Assembly (NCBI RefSeq): GCF_044759095.2
Contig: NZ_JBIYSM020000043.1
Location: forward strand, 1 to 37,198
Direction: 5' to 3'
DNA length: 37,198 nucleotides
Origin: JBIYSM02 sp044759095
GTDB lineage: Bacteria > Bacillota > Bacilli > Brevibacillales > Brevibacillaceae
Part shown: positions 1 to 7,619 of the stretch, piece by piece
How positions within the stretch are numbered: the stretch's first letter is position 1
How the letters are laid out: every line of letters starts with the position of its first letter
Notes under the pieces: generated by a model
The model's input: only the letters and a program-made list of their open reading frames with translations
Database searches by the model: none
Told to the model about the DNA's origin: nothing
Made by a program: the position numbers and the translations under genes

Positions 1-22
1 TTCCGGAACGCATAAAAAGTTT

Positions 23-74
23 CCTCTAACGAAGAACCAGCTTCTTCGAGAGGGCTTCAATCGAAGCTTTTTTT
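23..74. terminator. Two adjacent hairpins, probable bidirectional terminator
   Basis: A bulged stem (CCTCT plus CGAAGAA at 23-36 pairing with TTCTTCG plus AGAGG at 42-53) is followed by a second hairpin, GCTTC/GAAGC at 54-67, with a run of seven T at 68-74. The second serves a plus-strand gene ending left of the window. The first lies just past the stop of the minus-strand kinase gene and could end that transcript. Confidence 0.6.
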
Positions 75-75
75 A

Positions 76-1206
76 TCATTCGTGTGGCAGCGAAACGATA
101 AATCGGGTGGACTCCTCAGTTGATTCGCAGCGAATGGTCCCATTGTGTTTTTCAATGATGTTTTTGCATATGGAAAGTCCGATGCCGGTGCCGTTTTGCT
201 TCGTGGTGAAGAAAGGCTGGAACAAATTCTCCACAATATCCGGCGGGATCATATCGCCGTTGTTTTCTACAATCAAGTGAAGATGATGATGATCGCAGAA
301 CGCTTCGATGCGAATGTGCTTTTCGGCCCGAGATTGAACAGCGTCAATGGCATTGGTCAACAAATTGACCAGCACCTGCTTTAATCCTTCCTCATAACAG
401 TTCAAGGTACATGGGTTTACGCGCTTTTCAAAACGGATGTTTTCCCCGACAAACCGCGGTGTGATCAACAGTTCGACATCGTTGAGCACTTGTTCGATTT
501 GAACGGTTTTGAAAATCTCATCCAGGATCGGCTTTTTTGAAAAGCTTAAAAAGCCAGTAATTTGACGATGGAGATTTTCAAACTCGTGCATTACTACCTG
601 AATGTAGGATTGCAGCTTGTCTTGTCCCTTGGTTGATTCGGAGATCAGCTTCAGGAAGCCTTCGATGGCGCACAGGGGATTTCGGAGCTCGTGAGCCATA
701 TTGGCGGCAATTTTGCCAAGCATGGTCAGCTTGTCGTTGTGCAGGAAGGAGATGGTTTCTTCTTTTTGGACCAATTCCTTGTTGATCATCTGCTCAAAAT
801 GGTATACCGCCCAAAAGACGCTTTCGTCCATGGCTTTCCCCAACTGGGATTCAAGGAATAACATATCTTCTGCCGCTATGGACCATTCCTGCAATTCCGG
901 TCGAACGACTCGCCAAAATACGTTTCGGTACAGTTGATAGGTGCGCAAAATTGCAGAGAAGGGATATTCCTGCGAACGCAGCCACTCCCCCATATCCAAA
1001 GACCAAGCCTGCATGTCTTGATCCACGTTTTCGATCAAATAACGGGCCAAAAGCATGGTTCGCTTTTCGGCAAAGTCGCGCGGAATCGCCAACGGCATGT
1101 CCATGTGTTGAACGATTTCCTGCAACCATAAGGTCGTTATGGTAGGAGTTAATGTAAGAATTTTTTGTGAAACAAGATGAAGGTCAAGTGATACTGTTTC
1201 CACCAT
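76..1206 (-). CDS. Sensor histidine kinase, cytosolic, sporulation-kinase-like
   Basis: 376 residues with a complete C-terminal kinase core. The H box MAHELRNPL places the phospho-accepting histidine at about residue 172. The N box NLLTNAIDA is near 281-289, the G1 box ENNGD near 314, the F box FQPFF near 329 and the G2 box GTGIGLS near 339. No membrane segment is visible. The first 140 residues are helical and resemble the RsbR-type N-terminal sensory domain (inference). The compact core resembles the Bacillus Kin family that feeds the Spo0 phosphorelay. No response regulator lies next to it, which also fits an orphan phosphorelay kinase. The start follows a GGGGTGG ribosome site. The exact signal and partner cannot be told from the sequence. 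Confidence 0.85.
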   Translation of the reverse strand: MVETVSLDLHLVSQKILTLTPTITTLWLQEIVQHMDMPLAIPRDFAEKRTMLLARYLIENVDQDMQAWSLDMGEWLRSQEYPFSAILRTYQLYRNVFWRVVRPELQEWSIAAEDMLFLESQLGKAMDESVFWAVYHFEQMINKELVQKEETISFLHNDKLTMLGKIAANMAHELRNPLCAIEGFLKLISESTKGQDKLQSYIQVVMHEFENLHRQITGFLSFSKKPILDEIFKTVQIEQVLNDVELLITPRFVGENIRFEKRVNPCTLNCYEEGLKQVLVNLLTNAIDAVQSRAEKHIRIEAFCDHHHLHLIVENNGDMIPPDIVENLFQPFFTTKQNGTGIGLSICKNIIEKHNGTIRCESTEESTRFIVSLPHE

Positions 1207-1411
1207 TCTATATCCACCCCATCTTTAATCGTACGGAAGCTTGCCAGCAAAAACAAGGTAAGAATCTCCTATCTTCATTATAAAATGTTTTTTTTTGGTA
1301 ATTGCAAAAAGCAGGTGGGGCACATTGGTCCTGTTAGTCCATCCGCGGAATCATGAGAACAACAACACCCGCATAGAGTTAAACAGAAGGGGACAATGCT
1401 GGGAGGCGGCA

Positions 1412-2071
1412 ATGGACGAGCAATTTTGGCTGGGATTTGTACAGATTATGCTGATTGATCTGGTGCTGAGCAGTGATAACGCCGTCGTGATCGGAATGGC
1501 GTGCCGGGGGTTGCCGCCGAGAGCGCAGCGTCGTGCGGTCTTGTACGGAACCATTGGAGCCATCGTTCTTCGGGTTACTTTGACAGGCATGACGACGTGG
1601 ATGCTGGATATCCCGCTGATGAAAGCGATCGGTGGGGGACTTCTATTATGGATCGCGTTTAAACTGATGGCTGCCGGGGAAGAAGAGACGGCAGACGTGG
1701 CATATAGCCGCAATGTGACGCAAGCGGTGAAAACGATTATTCTGGCAGATTTTATCATGAGTTTGGACAATGTGCTGGCAGTCGGAGGAGCAGCGCATGG
1801 AGACTTGATGCTGATCCTCCTTGGTCTCGGTTTCAGCATTCCCTTGCTGATGTGGGGCAGTGCGTGGCTGGCAAGGCTCATGAATCGTTTTCCTGCGCTC
1901 GTTTCCGTCGGTTCCGGTGTGCTTGCCTATACGGCGGCCGATATGTGTCTGGAAGACCCGTACGTCTGGAAGGTCGTCAATCCCATCCTGTTCAATCACG
2001 GCTGGCTGCCTGGACTTGTCGCTGTGACGGTAATGGTGTTGGGACAAACCCGATACAAACGTATGCAATGA
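1412..2071 (+). CDS. TerC-family integral membrane protein (YjbE/YkoY type)
   Basis: 219 residues, mostly hydrophobic with about seven membrane segments. Two copies of the TerC signature are present: SSDNAVVIGMA around residues 20-30 and SLDNVLAVGG around 117-126. The paired acidic SxDN motifs are the presumed metal-binding residues. Bacillus members of the family are linked to manganese export, including metalation of secreted proteins, and several are controlled by the yybP-ykoY manganese riboswitch. I could not find that riboswitch consensus in the 200 bp upstream. The frame is open back to 1295, but the ATG at 1412 has a good GGGAGGCGG ribosome site 2 to 10 bases before it and begins with the family-like MDEQFW. 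Confidence 0.85.
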   Translation: MDEQFWLGFVQIMLIDLVLSSDNAVVIGMACRGLPPRAQRRAVLYGTIGAIVLRVTLTGMTTWMLDIPLMKAIGGGLLLWIAFKLMAAGEEETADVAYSRNVTQAVKTIILADFIMSLDNVLAVGGAAHGDLMLILLGLGFSIPLLMWGSAWLARLMNRFPALVSVGSGVLAYTAADMCLEDPYVWKVVNPILFNHGWLPGLVAVTVMVLGQTRYKRMQ

Positions 2072-2162
2072 TTTGCTGCCGGAATTTTCTTTCCTGTAGC
2101 TTTTTCTTTTTTCTTGGAAATACTAACTGCAAAGAGCTATGTAAGAAAGGATCCGATTGCAG

Positions 2163-2753
2163 ATGAACACAGGCATCTTGAGACTATGGGGAGCCTGGGA
2201 CACGATCTATCAGCGGTGTACAAGGCTTCGCTACATCGAGAAAGGAAATAACATTTTTCGCATCGTTCTTCTGCGCTATCGCGGTGAACCCCTCGTCACT
2301 GCCGACAATCGAATCATACAAACGGGTGATCTGATCCTAAAACTGCATATTCACAATTACTACTTCGCCACACTCTGTCAAGGAGTCACAGACGATCTGC
2401 GCGTCGTACTTCTGCTGCGGCGGCACATTCTTAAATCGCTACCCCAGCTGGCCGCTTATCTTTCCACCATGGAGGAAGTGGATCAGATCAAGGGAATCGT
2501 CGGGACAACCATGCTTCACAAGGGTGTGGAGCCGCTCGGCTTTTCCATTTCAGACGTTCCGATGAGCTGGTTTTTTCATTACAAGCGTTGGTATCTGCGT
2601 CTGATGGTTCGCCTGATTCATCCGGAGGGAAAGGATCGCGTTCAGCGATGGGATCAGATAATGCCGCTAAAGCGGGTATATATGTCCAAGGAAGAGTTAT
2701 TCCGCCGATATCTGTCCAACGAGCTCGAACCGGCTGGTGGCACTGATTCATGA
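2163..2753 (+). CDS. YkoP-like conserved protein
   Basis: 196 residues from the ATG; a TTG two codons earlier is also possible behind the AAGAAAGGA site. It is a soluble, basic protein with the features TRLRYIEKGNNIFRIVLLRY near the start and LKLHIHNY near residue 60. These resemble Bacillus YkoP and the domain found C-terminal to some polysaccharide deacetylases (recalled from family knowledge, not searched). Its stop codon overlaps the start of the glycosyltransferase gene (ATGA), so the two are translationally coupled, as ykoP and the glycosyltransferase gene ykoN are neighbours in Bacillus. The biochemical function is unknown; a role in envelope glycolipid or polysaccharide metabolism is an inference from the partner. 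Confidence 0.55.
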   Translation: MNTGILRLWGAWDTIYQRCTRLRYIEKGNNIFRIVLLRYRGEPLVTADNRIIQTGDLILKLHIHNYYFATLCQGVTDDLRVVLLLRRHILKSLPQLAAYLSTMEEVDQIKGIVGTTMLHKGVEPLGFSISDVPMSWFFHYKRWYLRLMVRLIHPEGKDRVQRWDQIMPLKRVYMSKEELFRRYLSNELEPAGGTDS

Positions 2754-3877
2754 GCAAACGAATCCTGATTGTTACGGAAGAATGGGCGGGAAGCGGCCAT
2801 CGCATGGCAGCTGTTGCCTTGCGGGAAGCGGTGGAAACACGCTCGGCAGATTCCGTCGTGCGGATTGTTGGCGGACTGGAACAGACGAGTCCGTCGCTGC
2901 GGGAGCTGTCCCGCCTTTTCTATTTGAACAGCCTTCACTACTGTCCTGGGCTTTGGCAGCGGGTTTACGACCGGGAGCGGCTGTTTGGCGACATGTTGAA
3001 AAAACCGTTGGGCAAGTGGTTGTCCAGACGTTTGATTGAGAGGGTACTGGAAAAGGATGAGCCCGACGTCGTCGTGGCGACGCACGCCTACTGTCTATCC
3101 GCTTTGGCAGAGGCGAAACGCTTGGTGCGCAAACCATTTCGCCTCGTCAGTATTCCCACTGACTACTATGTCAATCGGTTCTGGATTCATCCTCAGATTG
3201 ACGGCTATGTTGTCGCTCATGAACGGGTGGCAGAACAGCTTGAGCAGCAGCACAGTGTCCAGCGGGGGAAAGTCGCCGTCTTTGGAATCCCTGTGCGCCG
3301 GACATTTGACGAGGCGGTCCGTACGAACAAGGAAGAGTGGAAGCGGCGATTGGGGCTGCGGCCTGAGCTGTTTACCGTCCTGCTGTGCGGAGGAGAAGGA
3401 GGCTACGGGCGAATGGATTGGGTGCTGCAGTCTTTGATGGCTGCAGCGGATCCGCTTCAGATCGTGGTAATAACCGGGCGGAATCAACAGTTGAAAGCAC
3501 AGCTTGACACAATGTCATCGTGCAGTATCCACCGCCACCATATTCTCGTCAAGGGCTATGAATCTGCCATGTGGGAATGGATCGGCGCTGCGGACGCCTA
3601 CGTGACGAAACCTGGCGGAATCAGCTGTGCAGAGGCACTGGCGATGAAAACACCGCTGATTCTCTATCAGCCGCTGCCAGGACAGGAGCACTGGAATACG
3701 AGGTTTCTTAAGGATCATCAGGTAGCAACATTGGCGAACGACCCGCAAGAGATTACGGAAATCGTGCGAGAGTGGAAGAAGCGGAGTTCGACGTGGCGGG
3801 AGATCATCTCCCGCATGGAAGAGGTGAGACGTCCGGACTCTGCAGAGCGGGCGGCCGAATACCTCTTGCAGCTATAA
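2750..3877 (+). CDS. GT28-family glycosyltransferase, MGDG synthase/UgtP-like
   Basis: 375 residues. The N-terminus has the MGDG-synthase-type motif EEWAGSGHRMAA (about residues 8-19), where the acceptor-side loop lies. The C-terminal half carries the nucleotide-sugar signature KPGGISCAEALAMKTPLIL (about 287-305), followed by PLPGQEHWN. This order is typical of UgtP/YpfP and YkoN, which move a sugar from UDP-sugar to diacylglycerol or a related lipid at the inner face of the membrane. The actual acceptor cannot be read from the sequence. It overlaps the YkoP-like gene by four bases. No terminator is obvious before the SASP gene, which has its own promoter. Confidence 0.85.
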   Translation: MSKRILIVTEEWAGSGHRMAAVALREAVETRSADSVVRIVGGLEQTSPSLRELSRLFYLNSLHYCPGLWQRVYDRERLFGDMLKKPLGKWLSRRLIERVLEKDEPDVVVATHAYCLSALAEAKRLVRKPFRLVSIPTDYYVNRFWIHPQIDGYVVAHERVAEQLEQQHSVQRGKVAVFGIPVRRTFDEAVRTNKEEWKRRLGLRPELFTVLLCGGEGGYGRMDWVLQSLMAAADPLQIVVITGRNQQLKAQLDTMSSCSIHRHHILVKGYESAMWEWIGAADAYVTKPGGISCAEALAMKTPLILYQPLPGQEHWNTRFLKDHQVATLANDPQEITEIVREWKKRSSTWREIISRMEEVRRPDSAERAAEYLLQL

Positions 3878-3906
3878 ATTGGCAGCCATGATCAGCCGGT
3901 TATCCA

Positions 3907-3937
3907 TGAATGAACACACTCTTCTTGACACATAGTA
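3907..3937 (+). promoter_or_regulatory. Candidate SigG promoter for the SASP gene
   Basis: A TGAATGA -35 (3907-3913) and CATAGTA -10 (3931-3937) are separated by 17 bases. This fits the forespore SigG pattern (gnATR, 17-18 bases, cATnnTA) and lies 30 bases before the SASP start. The family of the gene makes SigG control expected. Confidence 0.6.
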
Positions 3938-3967
3938 AACTTACAAACAACGAGGAGGTGAAACACA

Positions 3968-4171
3968 ATGGCTGCATACAACCGATCTAGCAACAATCTG
4001 CTGGTTCCTCAGGCGAATCAGGCTCTCGACCAACTGAAGTACGAGATTGCTGCTGAATTTGGAGTGCAATTGGGACCAGACACCACTTCTCGTCAAAACG
4101 GTTCTGTTGGAGGAGAGATCACCAAACGCCTGGTGAGCTTCGCCGAACAACAACTGGCTGGTCGTGCGTAA
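3968..4171 (+). CDS. Alpha/beta-type small acid-soluble spore protein (SASP)
   Basis: 67 residues, the normal length for the family. It has the conserved LKYEIAAEFGVQLG block, which contains the GPR protease cleavage region at EIA, and the second conserved block NGSVGGEITKRLVSFAEQQL. Such proteins coat spore DNA in the forespore core, protect it from UV and heat damage, and are degraded to amino acids at germination. A GAGGAGGTG ribosome site lies 8 bases upstream. A SigG-like promoter precedes it and a perfect hairpin follows at 4201-4228. Confidence 0.95.
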   Translation: MAAYNRSSNNLLVPQANQALDQLKYEIAAEFGVQLGPDTTSRQNGSVGGEITKRLVSFAEQQLAGRA

Positions 4172-4200
4172 TTCTCGTACCAAAACCTATACGTGAATGT

Positions 4201-4228
4201 GGAAAGGGTCCCGGTCGGGACCCTTTCC
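4201..4228. terminator. Perfect 12-bp hairpin between convergent genes
   Basis: GGAAAGGGTCCC and GGGACCCTTTCC are separated by a GGTC tetraloop. The hairpin sits between the SASP gene and the converging small membrane gene. Neither side has a clear T run, so termination strength is uncertain. Confidence 0.5.
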
Positions 4229-4256
4229 GGCTGGAGATCATGTCCTGCATGATGGA

Positions 4257-4479
4257 TTACATAAAAAAATCGAACAACCAAAGGATCATCCCAAGGAATA
4301 GCAGCTCCAAACAGAAACGTCTTCCACAACGGTCTTTTCTTTCGTTGTTCACGTTCTGTTTGATTACGGCCTGGCTGCTGCTTTTTCTTCATGAATAGTG
4401 GGATCTGGGAAGCGGCAATGGCGACTATGCCTGAAAAGATCCAAAATCGCATTGTTTTCCTTGCTTCGTTACTCCCCAT
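4257..4479 (-). pseudogene. Small two-helix membrane protein gene with apparent -1/+1 frameshift
   Basis: An ATG at 4479 follows a perfect AGGAGGTG ribosome site. The first part reads as one membrane helix (RFWIFSGIVAIAASQIPLFM) followed by a basic linker. In the starting frame the protein then loses its character (GAAIPWDDPLVVRFF) and runs on antisense through the SASP gene. Shifting frame by one base near 4305 gives GLLFLGMILWLFDFFM and then a TAA at 4257-4259: a natural second helix and stop just before the hairpin. The restored product would be 73 residues. Either the gene is disrupted or there is a one-base sequence error. I do not recognise the family. Confidence 0.55.
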
Positions 4480-4563
4480 GTGCTTCACCTCCTAACCGTT
4501 TACAGTATGCCCACAACCGCTAAAAAACGCAGAAGCACTGGACACGGCATCATTTTGTTACGG

Positions 4564-4592
4564 GTATAAAATGTTGCAGATTGCTGATTCTA
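4564..4592 (+). promoter_or_regulatory. Candidate SigG-like promoter for the spoVA2-type operon
   Basis: GTATA (4564-4568) and GATTCTA (4586-4592) are 17 bases apart and fit the SigG pattern gnATR / xATnnTA. They lie 24 bases before the DUF1657 start codon. The match is weaker than that of the SASP promoter. Confidence 0.4.
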
Positions 4593-4616
4593 TAGCTGTC
4601 AGGAGGTGAGTGAAAA

Positions 4617-4823
4617 ATGACCGTAGCATCCGACGTAAAGAAAACGCTGGCCAGTTTGAAGGGAGCACAGGCAAACCTGGAAACCTTTGCGCTCAGCACC
4701 CAGAACAAGCAGGCCAAGCAGGTGTACACACAAGCTGCCCAACAAACCCAAGCGATCGTGAATAATCTGGAACAGCGCGTGACCGAACTGGAAAACGAAG
4801 AGCCTCAATACAAAGGGTTTTAA
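4617..4823 (+). CDS. DUF1657-domain protein, first gene of the spoVA2-type operon
   Basis: 68 residues, hydrophilic and almost all helical, with the family pattern VKKTLASLKGAQANLETFAL followed by a long amphipathic helix. Family members are found in spore-formers beside spoVAC-AD-AE and DUF421 genes, including the spoVA2mob operon linked to high spore heat resistance in Bacillus. The molecular role is unknown. A strong AGGAGGTGAG ribosome site lies 6 bases upstream. The same domain recurs at the C-terminus of the next gene product. A hairpin after the stop may let this gene be expressed above the rest of the operon. Confidence 0.85.
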   Translation: MTVASDVKKTLASLKGAQANLETFALSTQNKQAKQVYTQAAQQTQAIVNNLEQRVTELENEEPQYKGF

Positions 4824-4838
4824 GGATGTAACCACATT

Positions 4839-4858
4839 GGGAGGGAGTACTCTCTCCC
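4839..4858 (+). terminator. Intercistronic hairpin, possible attenuator
   Basis: GGGAGGGA pairs with TCTCTCCC (one G-T pair) around a GTAC loop, followed by CCTTCTTT. It lies between the DUF1657 gene and the DUF421 gene. The tail is only partly T-rich, so partial termination or 3' end protection of the short first message is more likely than a full stop. Confidence 0.4.
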
Positions 4859-4890
4859 CCTTCTTTGGAAGGGGCAAAGGAGGTTGAAGC

Positions 4891-5751
4891 ATGCCGGACT
4901 GGCTCAATATTGCTCTGCGTTCGCTGGGCGCTCTCGTCTATCTGTTCTTCCTGACGAAACTGATTGGAAAACGGCAAATTCGCCAGCTTACATACATCGA
5001 ATATATCGTCGGCATTTCCATTGGCTCCATCGCCGCGTTCATGGCTACGGAGGCGGATGGGCCGGTCTACCACAGCCTTATTGCGCTTTCGATTTTTGCC
5101 TTGTTTCCCGTGCTGATGGAGTGGCTGTCTCTAAAAAGCAAGGTCATTCGTGATTTTGTTGAGGGAAAGGCGACCATCCTCATCAAAGATGGCAAAATCC
5201 TTGAAGACAACCTGAAACAAGAGCGGCTGTCGGCAGAAGACTTGATGGAGCACCTGCGCATAAAAAATGCCTTTAAGGTTGCCGATGTGGAATTCGCTTT
5301 GATGGAACCCAGCGGGGAAATAAGCGTCCTGCTTAAGGCAGAGAACCAGCCAGTCACGCCGAAGCACCTCGGACTTCCCGTATCACCGGCGGAAGAGCCG
5401 CAAACGGTGATCATCGATGGAAACATCATGGATGAATCGCTGGCTAATCTGGGGTTAAACCGGAACTGGATGCGGGCCGAACTGGAGAAGGCCGGAGTAG
5501 CGTTGGAAAATGTCTTTCTCGGTCAGGTGGACAAGGGTGGTCAGCTCTACCTTGACCTGTATGACGACAAGATACAGGTGGCACAGCCACAGGAATTTCC
5601 ACTCACCTACGCGACCTTGAAAAAATGTCAGGCCGACCTGGAGCTGTTTGCGCTTTCGACAAAGAGCAAACGAATGAAGGAGACGTATCAGGCCGATTCT
5701 GAGAAACTGAAGCGCGTTATGGAGCAAGTTGCCCCGCTATTGACGCGTTAG
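4891..5751 (+). CDS. YetF-like membrane protein, DUF421 plus C-terminal DUF1657
   Basis: 286 residues. Two or three membrane segments occupy about residues 8-80 (ALVYLFFLTKLIGKR, IEYIVGISIGSIAAFM, SLIALSIFALFPVLMEW). They are followed by the soluble DUF421 domain with DFVEGKATILIKDGKI near 88 and ERLSAEDLMEHLR near 111. Residues 238-286 (LTYATLKKCQADLELFALST and on) are clearly related to the free DUF1657 protein encoded just upstream. The start has an AAAGGAGG site 7 bases before it. YetF-type proteins are conserved in spore-formers; their role in the spoVA2 operon is not established. Location in the forespore inner membrane is an inference from the operon. Confidence 0.85.
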   Translation: MPDWLNIALRSLGALVYLFFLTKLIGKRQIRQLTYIEYIVGISIGSIAAFMATEADGPVYHSLIALSIFALFPVLMEWLSLKSKVIRDFVEGKATILIKDGKILEDNLKQERLSAEDLMEHLRIKNAFKVADVEFALMEPSGEISVLLKAENQPVTPKHLGLPVSPAEEPQTVIIDGNIMDESLANLGLNRNWMRAELEKAGVALENVFLGQVDKGGQLYLDLYDDKIQVAQPQEFPLTYATLKKCQADLELFALSTKSKRMKETYQADSEKLKRVMEQVAPLLTR

Positions 5752-5769
5752 ATAGGAGGTTGGAACGAC

Positions 5770-6243
5770 TTGGCGGACCAACAGAAGAAAAAGCTTACCC
5801 TCGTGCAGCAGGAATACCAGCAGTTGGCGAAGCGCCACGAGCCGCCCCGTCCCCTTTTGCGCAATTTCTCGCGCGCTTTTTTGGTAGGCGGATTTATTTG
5901 TGTCATTGGACAGGCTTTGATGGAACTTTTTATCCGTGTGTTTGATTTTACGGAAAAGACGGCCGGAAATCCCACGGTAGCCGTACTGATCTTTTGTTCG
6001 GTAATTCTGACCAGCTTGGGCGTGTACGACCGGATTGCGCAATGGGCAGGAGCGGGAACGGCCGTTCCTGTAACAGGCTTTGCCAACTCGATTGCATCGG
6101 CGGCGCTTGAGCACCGCAGTGAGGGATTTGTGCTGGGCGTGGGCGGCAACATGTTTAAACTGGCGGGCTCCGTGATCGTGTTTGGGGTCGTGTCGGCGTT
6201 TGTCATCGGGTTGATCAAAACGCTGATCAAGATGGGAGGATAG
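5770..6243 (+). CDS. Stage V sporulation protein AC (SpoVAC)
   Basis: 157 residues starting at a TTG behind a perfect AGGAGGT site. There is a charged N-terminus, then membrane segments at about 35-55, 70-85, 95-115 and 130-155. Family blocks FLVGGFICVIGQALMELF, GAGTAVPVTGFANSIASAAL and GNMFKLAGSVIVFGVVSAF are present. SpoVAC is a membrane subunit of the SpoVA channel that moves calcium-dipicolinic acid into the forespore and out at germination; the B. subtilis protein behaves as a mechanosensitive channel. It is followed after 6 bases by spoVAD. There is no spoVAA or spoVAB upstream, which is characteristic of the spoVA2 type. Confidence 0.95.
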   Translation: MADQQKKKLTLVQQEYQQLAKRHEPPRPLLRNFSRAFLVGGFICVIGQALMELFIRVFDFTEKTAGNPTVAVLIFCSVILTSLGVYDRIAQWAGAGTAVPVTGFANSIASAALEHRSEGFVLGVGGNMFKLAGSVIVFGVVSAFVIGLIKTLIKMGG

Positions 6244-6249
6244 ATTCCA

Positions 6250-7272
6250 ATGCGCCAAGGTCACCAGACGTGGGTGTTTCCGAGTAAACCTGTCATTGTC
6301 GCTTCCGCTGCAATCGGGGGACCGTTTGAAGCGAAAGGACCGCTGGCGGAGGACTTTGATATCCTGCACGGCGACTTGATGCTGGGGCAGGACAGCTGGG
6401 AAAAGGCGGAAAAAGTGCTGCTGGAAGAGGCGTGCGACAAGGCTGTGGCCAAGGCAGGATTGCAGAAGGAAGACATACATTTCCTGCTCGCCGGCGACTT
6501 GATGAACCAGATTATTTCCGCCAGTTTTTCTGCCCGCACGCTGGCCATTCCTTTTCTGGGGGTATTTGGCGCATGTTCGACGGCGATGGAGAGCCTGGCT
6601 CTGGGCTCGCTGATCGTCGACAGCCAATCTGCTGACTACGTCGTGGCGGCTACCTGCAGCCACAACGCATCGGCGGAAAAGCAGTACCGGTATCCCACCG
6701 AATACGGTTCCCAAAAACCACCGACCGCTCAATGGACAGTGACGGGTGCGGGGGCTGCTGTTGTGGGCAGCAAAGGGTCCGGTCTGCGTGTGACGGCGGC
6801 GACCATCGGCAGGATCGTGGACATGGGTTTGTCAGATCCCTTTAACATGGGAGCGGCGATGGCTCCAGCCGCCCTTTCCACGATAGAATCGCATTTTCGC
6901 GATATGCAGCTGCCGCACAATCACTATGATCTCGTGGTGACTGGCGACCTCGGCCGCGTCGGACACTCCATCCTGTGCGAACTGCTCCCCAAGCACAACG
7001 TCTTTGTTCCACTCGAGCGCTATTTGGACTGCGGGATGCTGATCTACGGCGACAACCCGGATGTCTGGTCGGGCGGAAGCGGTTGCGGGTGCGTGGCCAC
7101 TGTGGCGTACGGACATCTGCTCCGCAGAATGAGAGAGGGCGAGTGGAAGCGCATACTCATCATCGCCACTGGCGCGCTGCTGTCACCCATCTCCTATCAA
7201 CAGGGAGAAAGCATCCCGTGCATTGCTCACGCCGTCGCGATCGAAGCGGAGCAAGGAGGGATGGGCGCATGA
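6250..7272 (+). CDS. Stage V sporulation protein AD (SpoVAD)
   Basis: 340 residues, the usual family length. SpoVAD has a thiolase-like fold and binds dipicolinic acid at the cytosolic face of the SpoVA complex in the spore inner membrane. Visible blocks are GQDSWEKAEKVLLEEAC near 42, GVFGACSTAMESLALGSL near 103 (matching the thiolase active-cysteine region) and GDLGRVGHSI near 232. The glycine-rich end of the fold is at SGGSGCGCVATVAYGHLL. A GATGGGAGGA site precedes the ATG. The stop overlaps the spoVAE start (ATGA), so AD and AE are translationally coupled. Confidence 0.95.
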   Translation: MRQGHQTWVFPSKPVIVASAAIGGPFEAKGPLAEDFDILHGDLMLGQDSWEKAEKVLLEEACDKAVAKAGLQKEDIHFLLAGDLMNQIISASFSARTLAIPFLGVFGACSTAMESLALGSLIVDSQSADYVVAATCSHNASAEKQYRYPTEYGSQKPPTAQWTVTGAGAAVVGSKGSGLRVTAATIGRIVDMGLSDPFNMGAAMAPAALSTIESHFRDMQLPHNHYDLVVTGDLGRVGHSILCELLPKHNVFVPLERYLDCGMLIYGDNPDVWSGGSGCGCVATVAYGHLLRRMREGEWKRILIIATGALLSPISYQQGESIPCIAHAVAIEAEQGGMGA

Positions 7273-7619
7273 TTTTTTTCTGGGCATTTCTCGTTGGCGG
7301 CACCATCTGTTTAATCGGTCAATTTTTGATGGATGTGGTAAAGCTAACACCCGCCCATACGATGTCGGCGCTCGTTGTCTCTGGCGCAATCCTTGACGGA
7401 GTCGGCCTCTACGACCCGTTGATCGAGTTTGCCGGTGCAGGGGCAACCGTTCCCATCACCAGTTTTGGCAACGCACTGGTTCACGGGGCAATGGCGGAGG
7501 CTGAACAGCACGGATTGGTGGGAATCGTGACCGGCATCTTTGAGGTGACGAGCGCCGGGGTATCTGCGGCTATCGTATTCGGCTTTCTGGCTTCACTGGT
7601 ATTTCGTCCAAAAGGTTGA
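7269..7619 (+). CDS. Stage V sporulation protein AE (SpoVAE, AEb type)
   Basis: 116 residues beginning at the ATG that overlaps the spoVAD stop. It is almost wholly membrane-embedded, with FWAFLVGGTICLIGQFLMDV at the N-terminus and the conserved FAGAGATVPITSFGNALVHG near residue 54. This is the same architecture as SpoVAC, to which it is related. It completes the AC-AD-AE set of the dipicolinate channel. No spoVAF or gerA-type gene follows; the next gene is a cortex hydrolase in the same orientation 90 bases on, with no clear terminator between. Confidence 0.93.
   Translation: MIFFWAFLVGGTICLIGQFLMDVVKLTPAHTMSALVVSGAILDGVGLYDPLIEFAGAGATVPITSFGNALVHGAMAEAEQHGLVGIVTGIFEVTSAGVSAAIVFGFLASLVFRPKG

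Noticed and set aside
1207..1411. Possible yybP-ykoY manganese riboswitch before the TerC gene
   Set aside because: The family makes it likely, but I could not find the conserved core sequences of that riboswitch in this leader.
5737..6732. Minus-strand open frame of 331 codons
   Set aside because: It is antisense to spoVAC and spoVAD, which have clear family motifs and ribosome sites.
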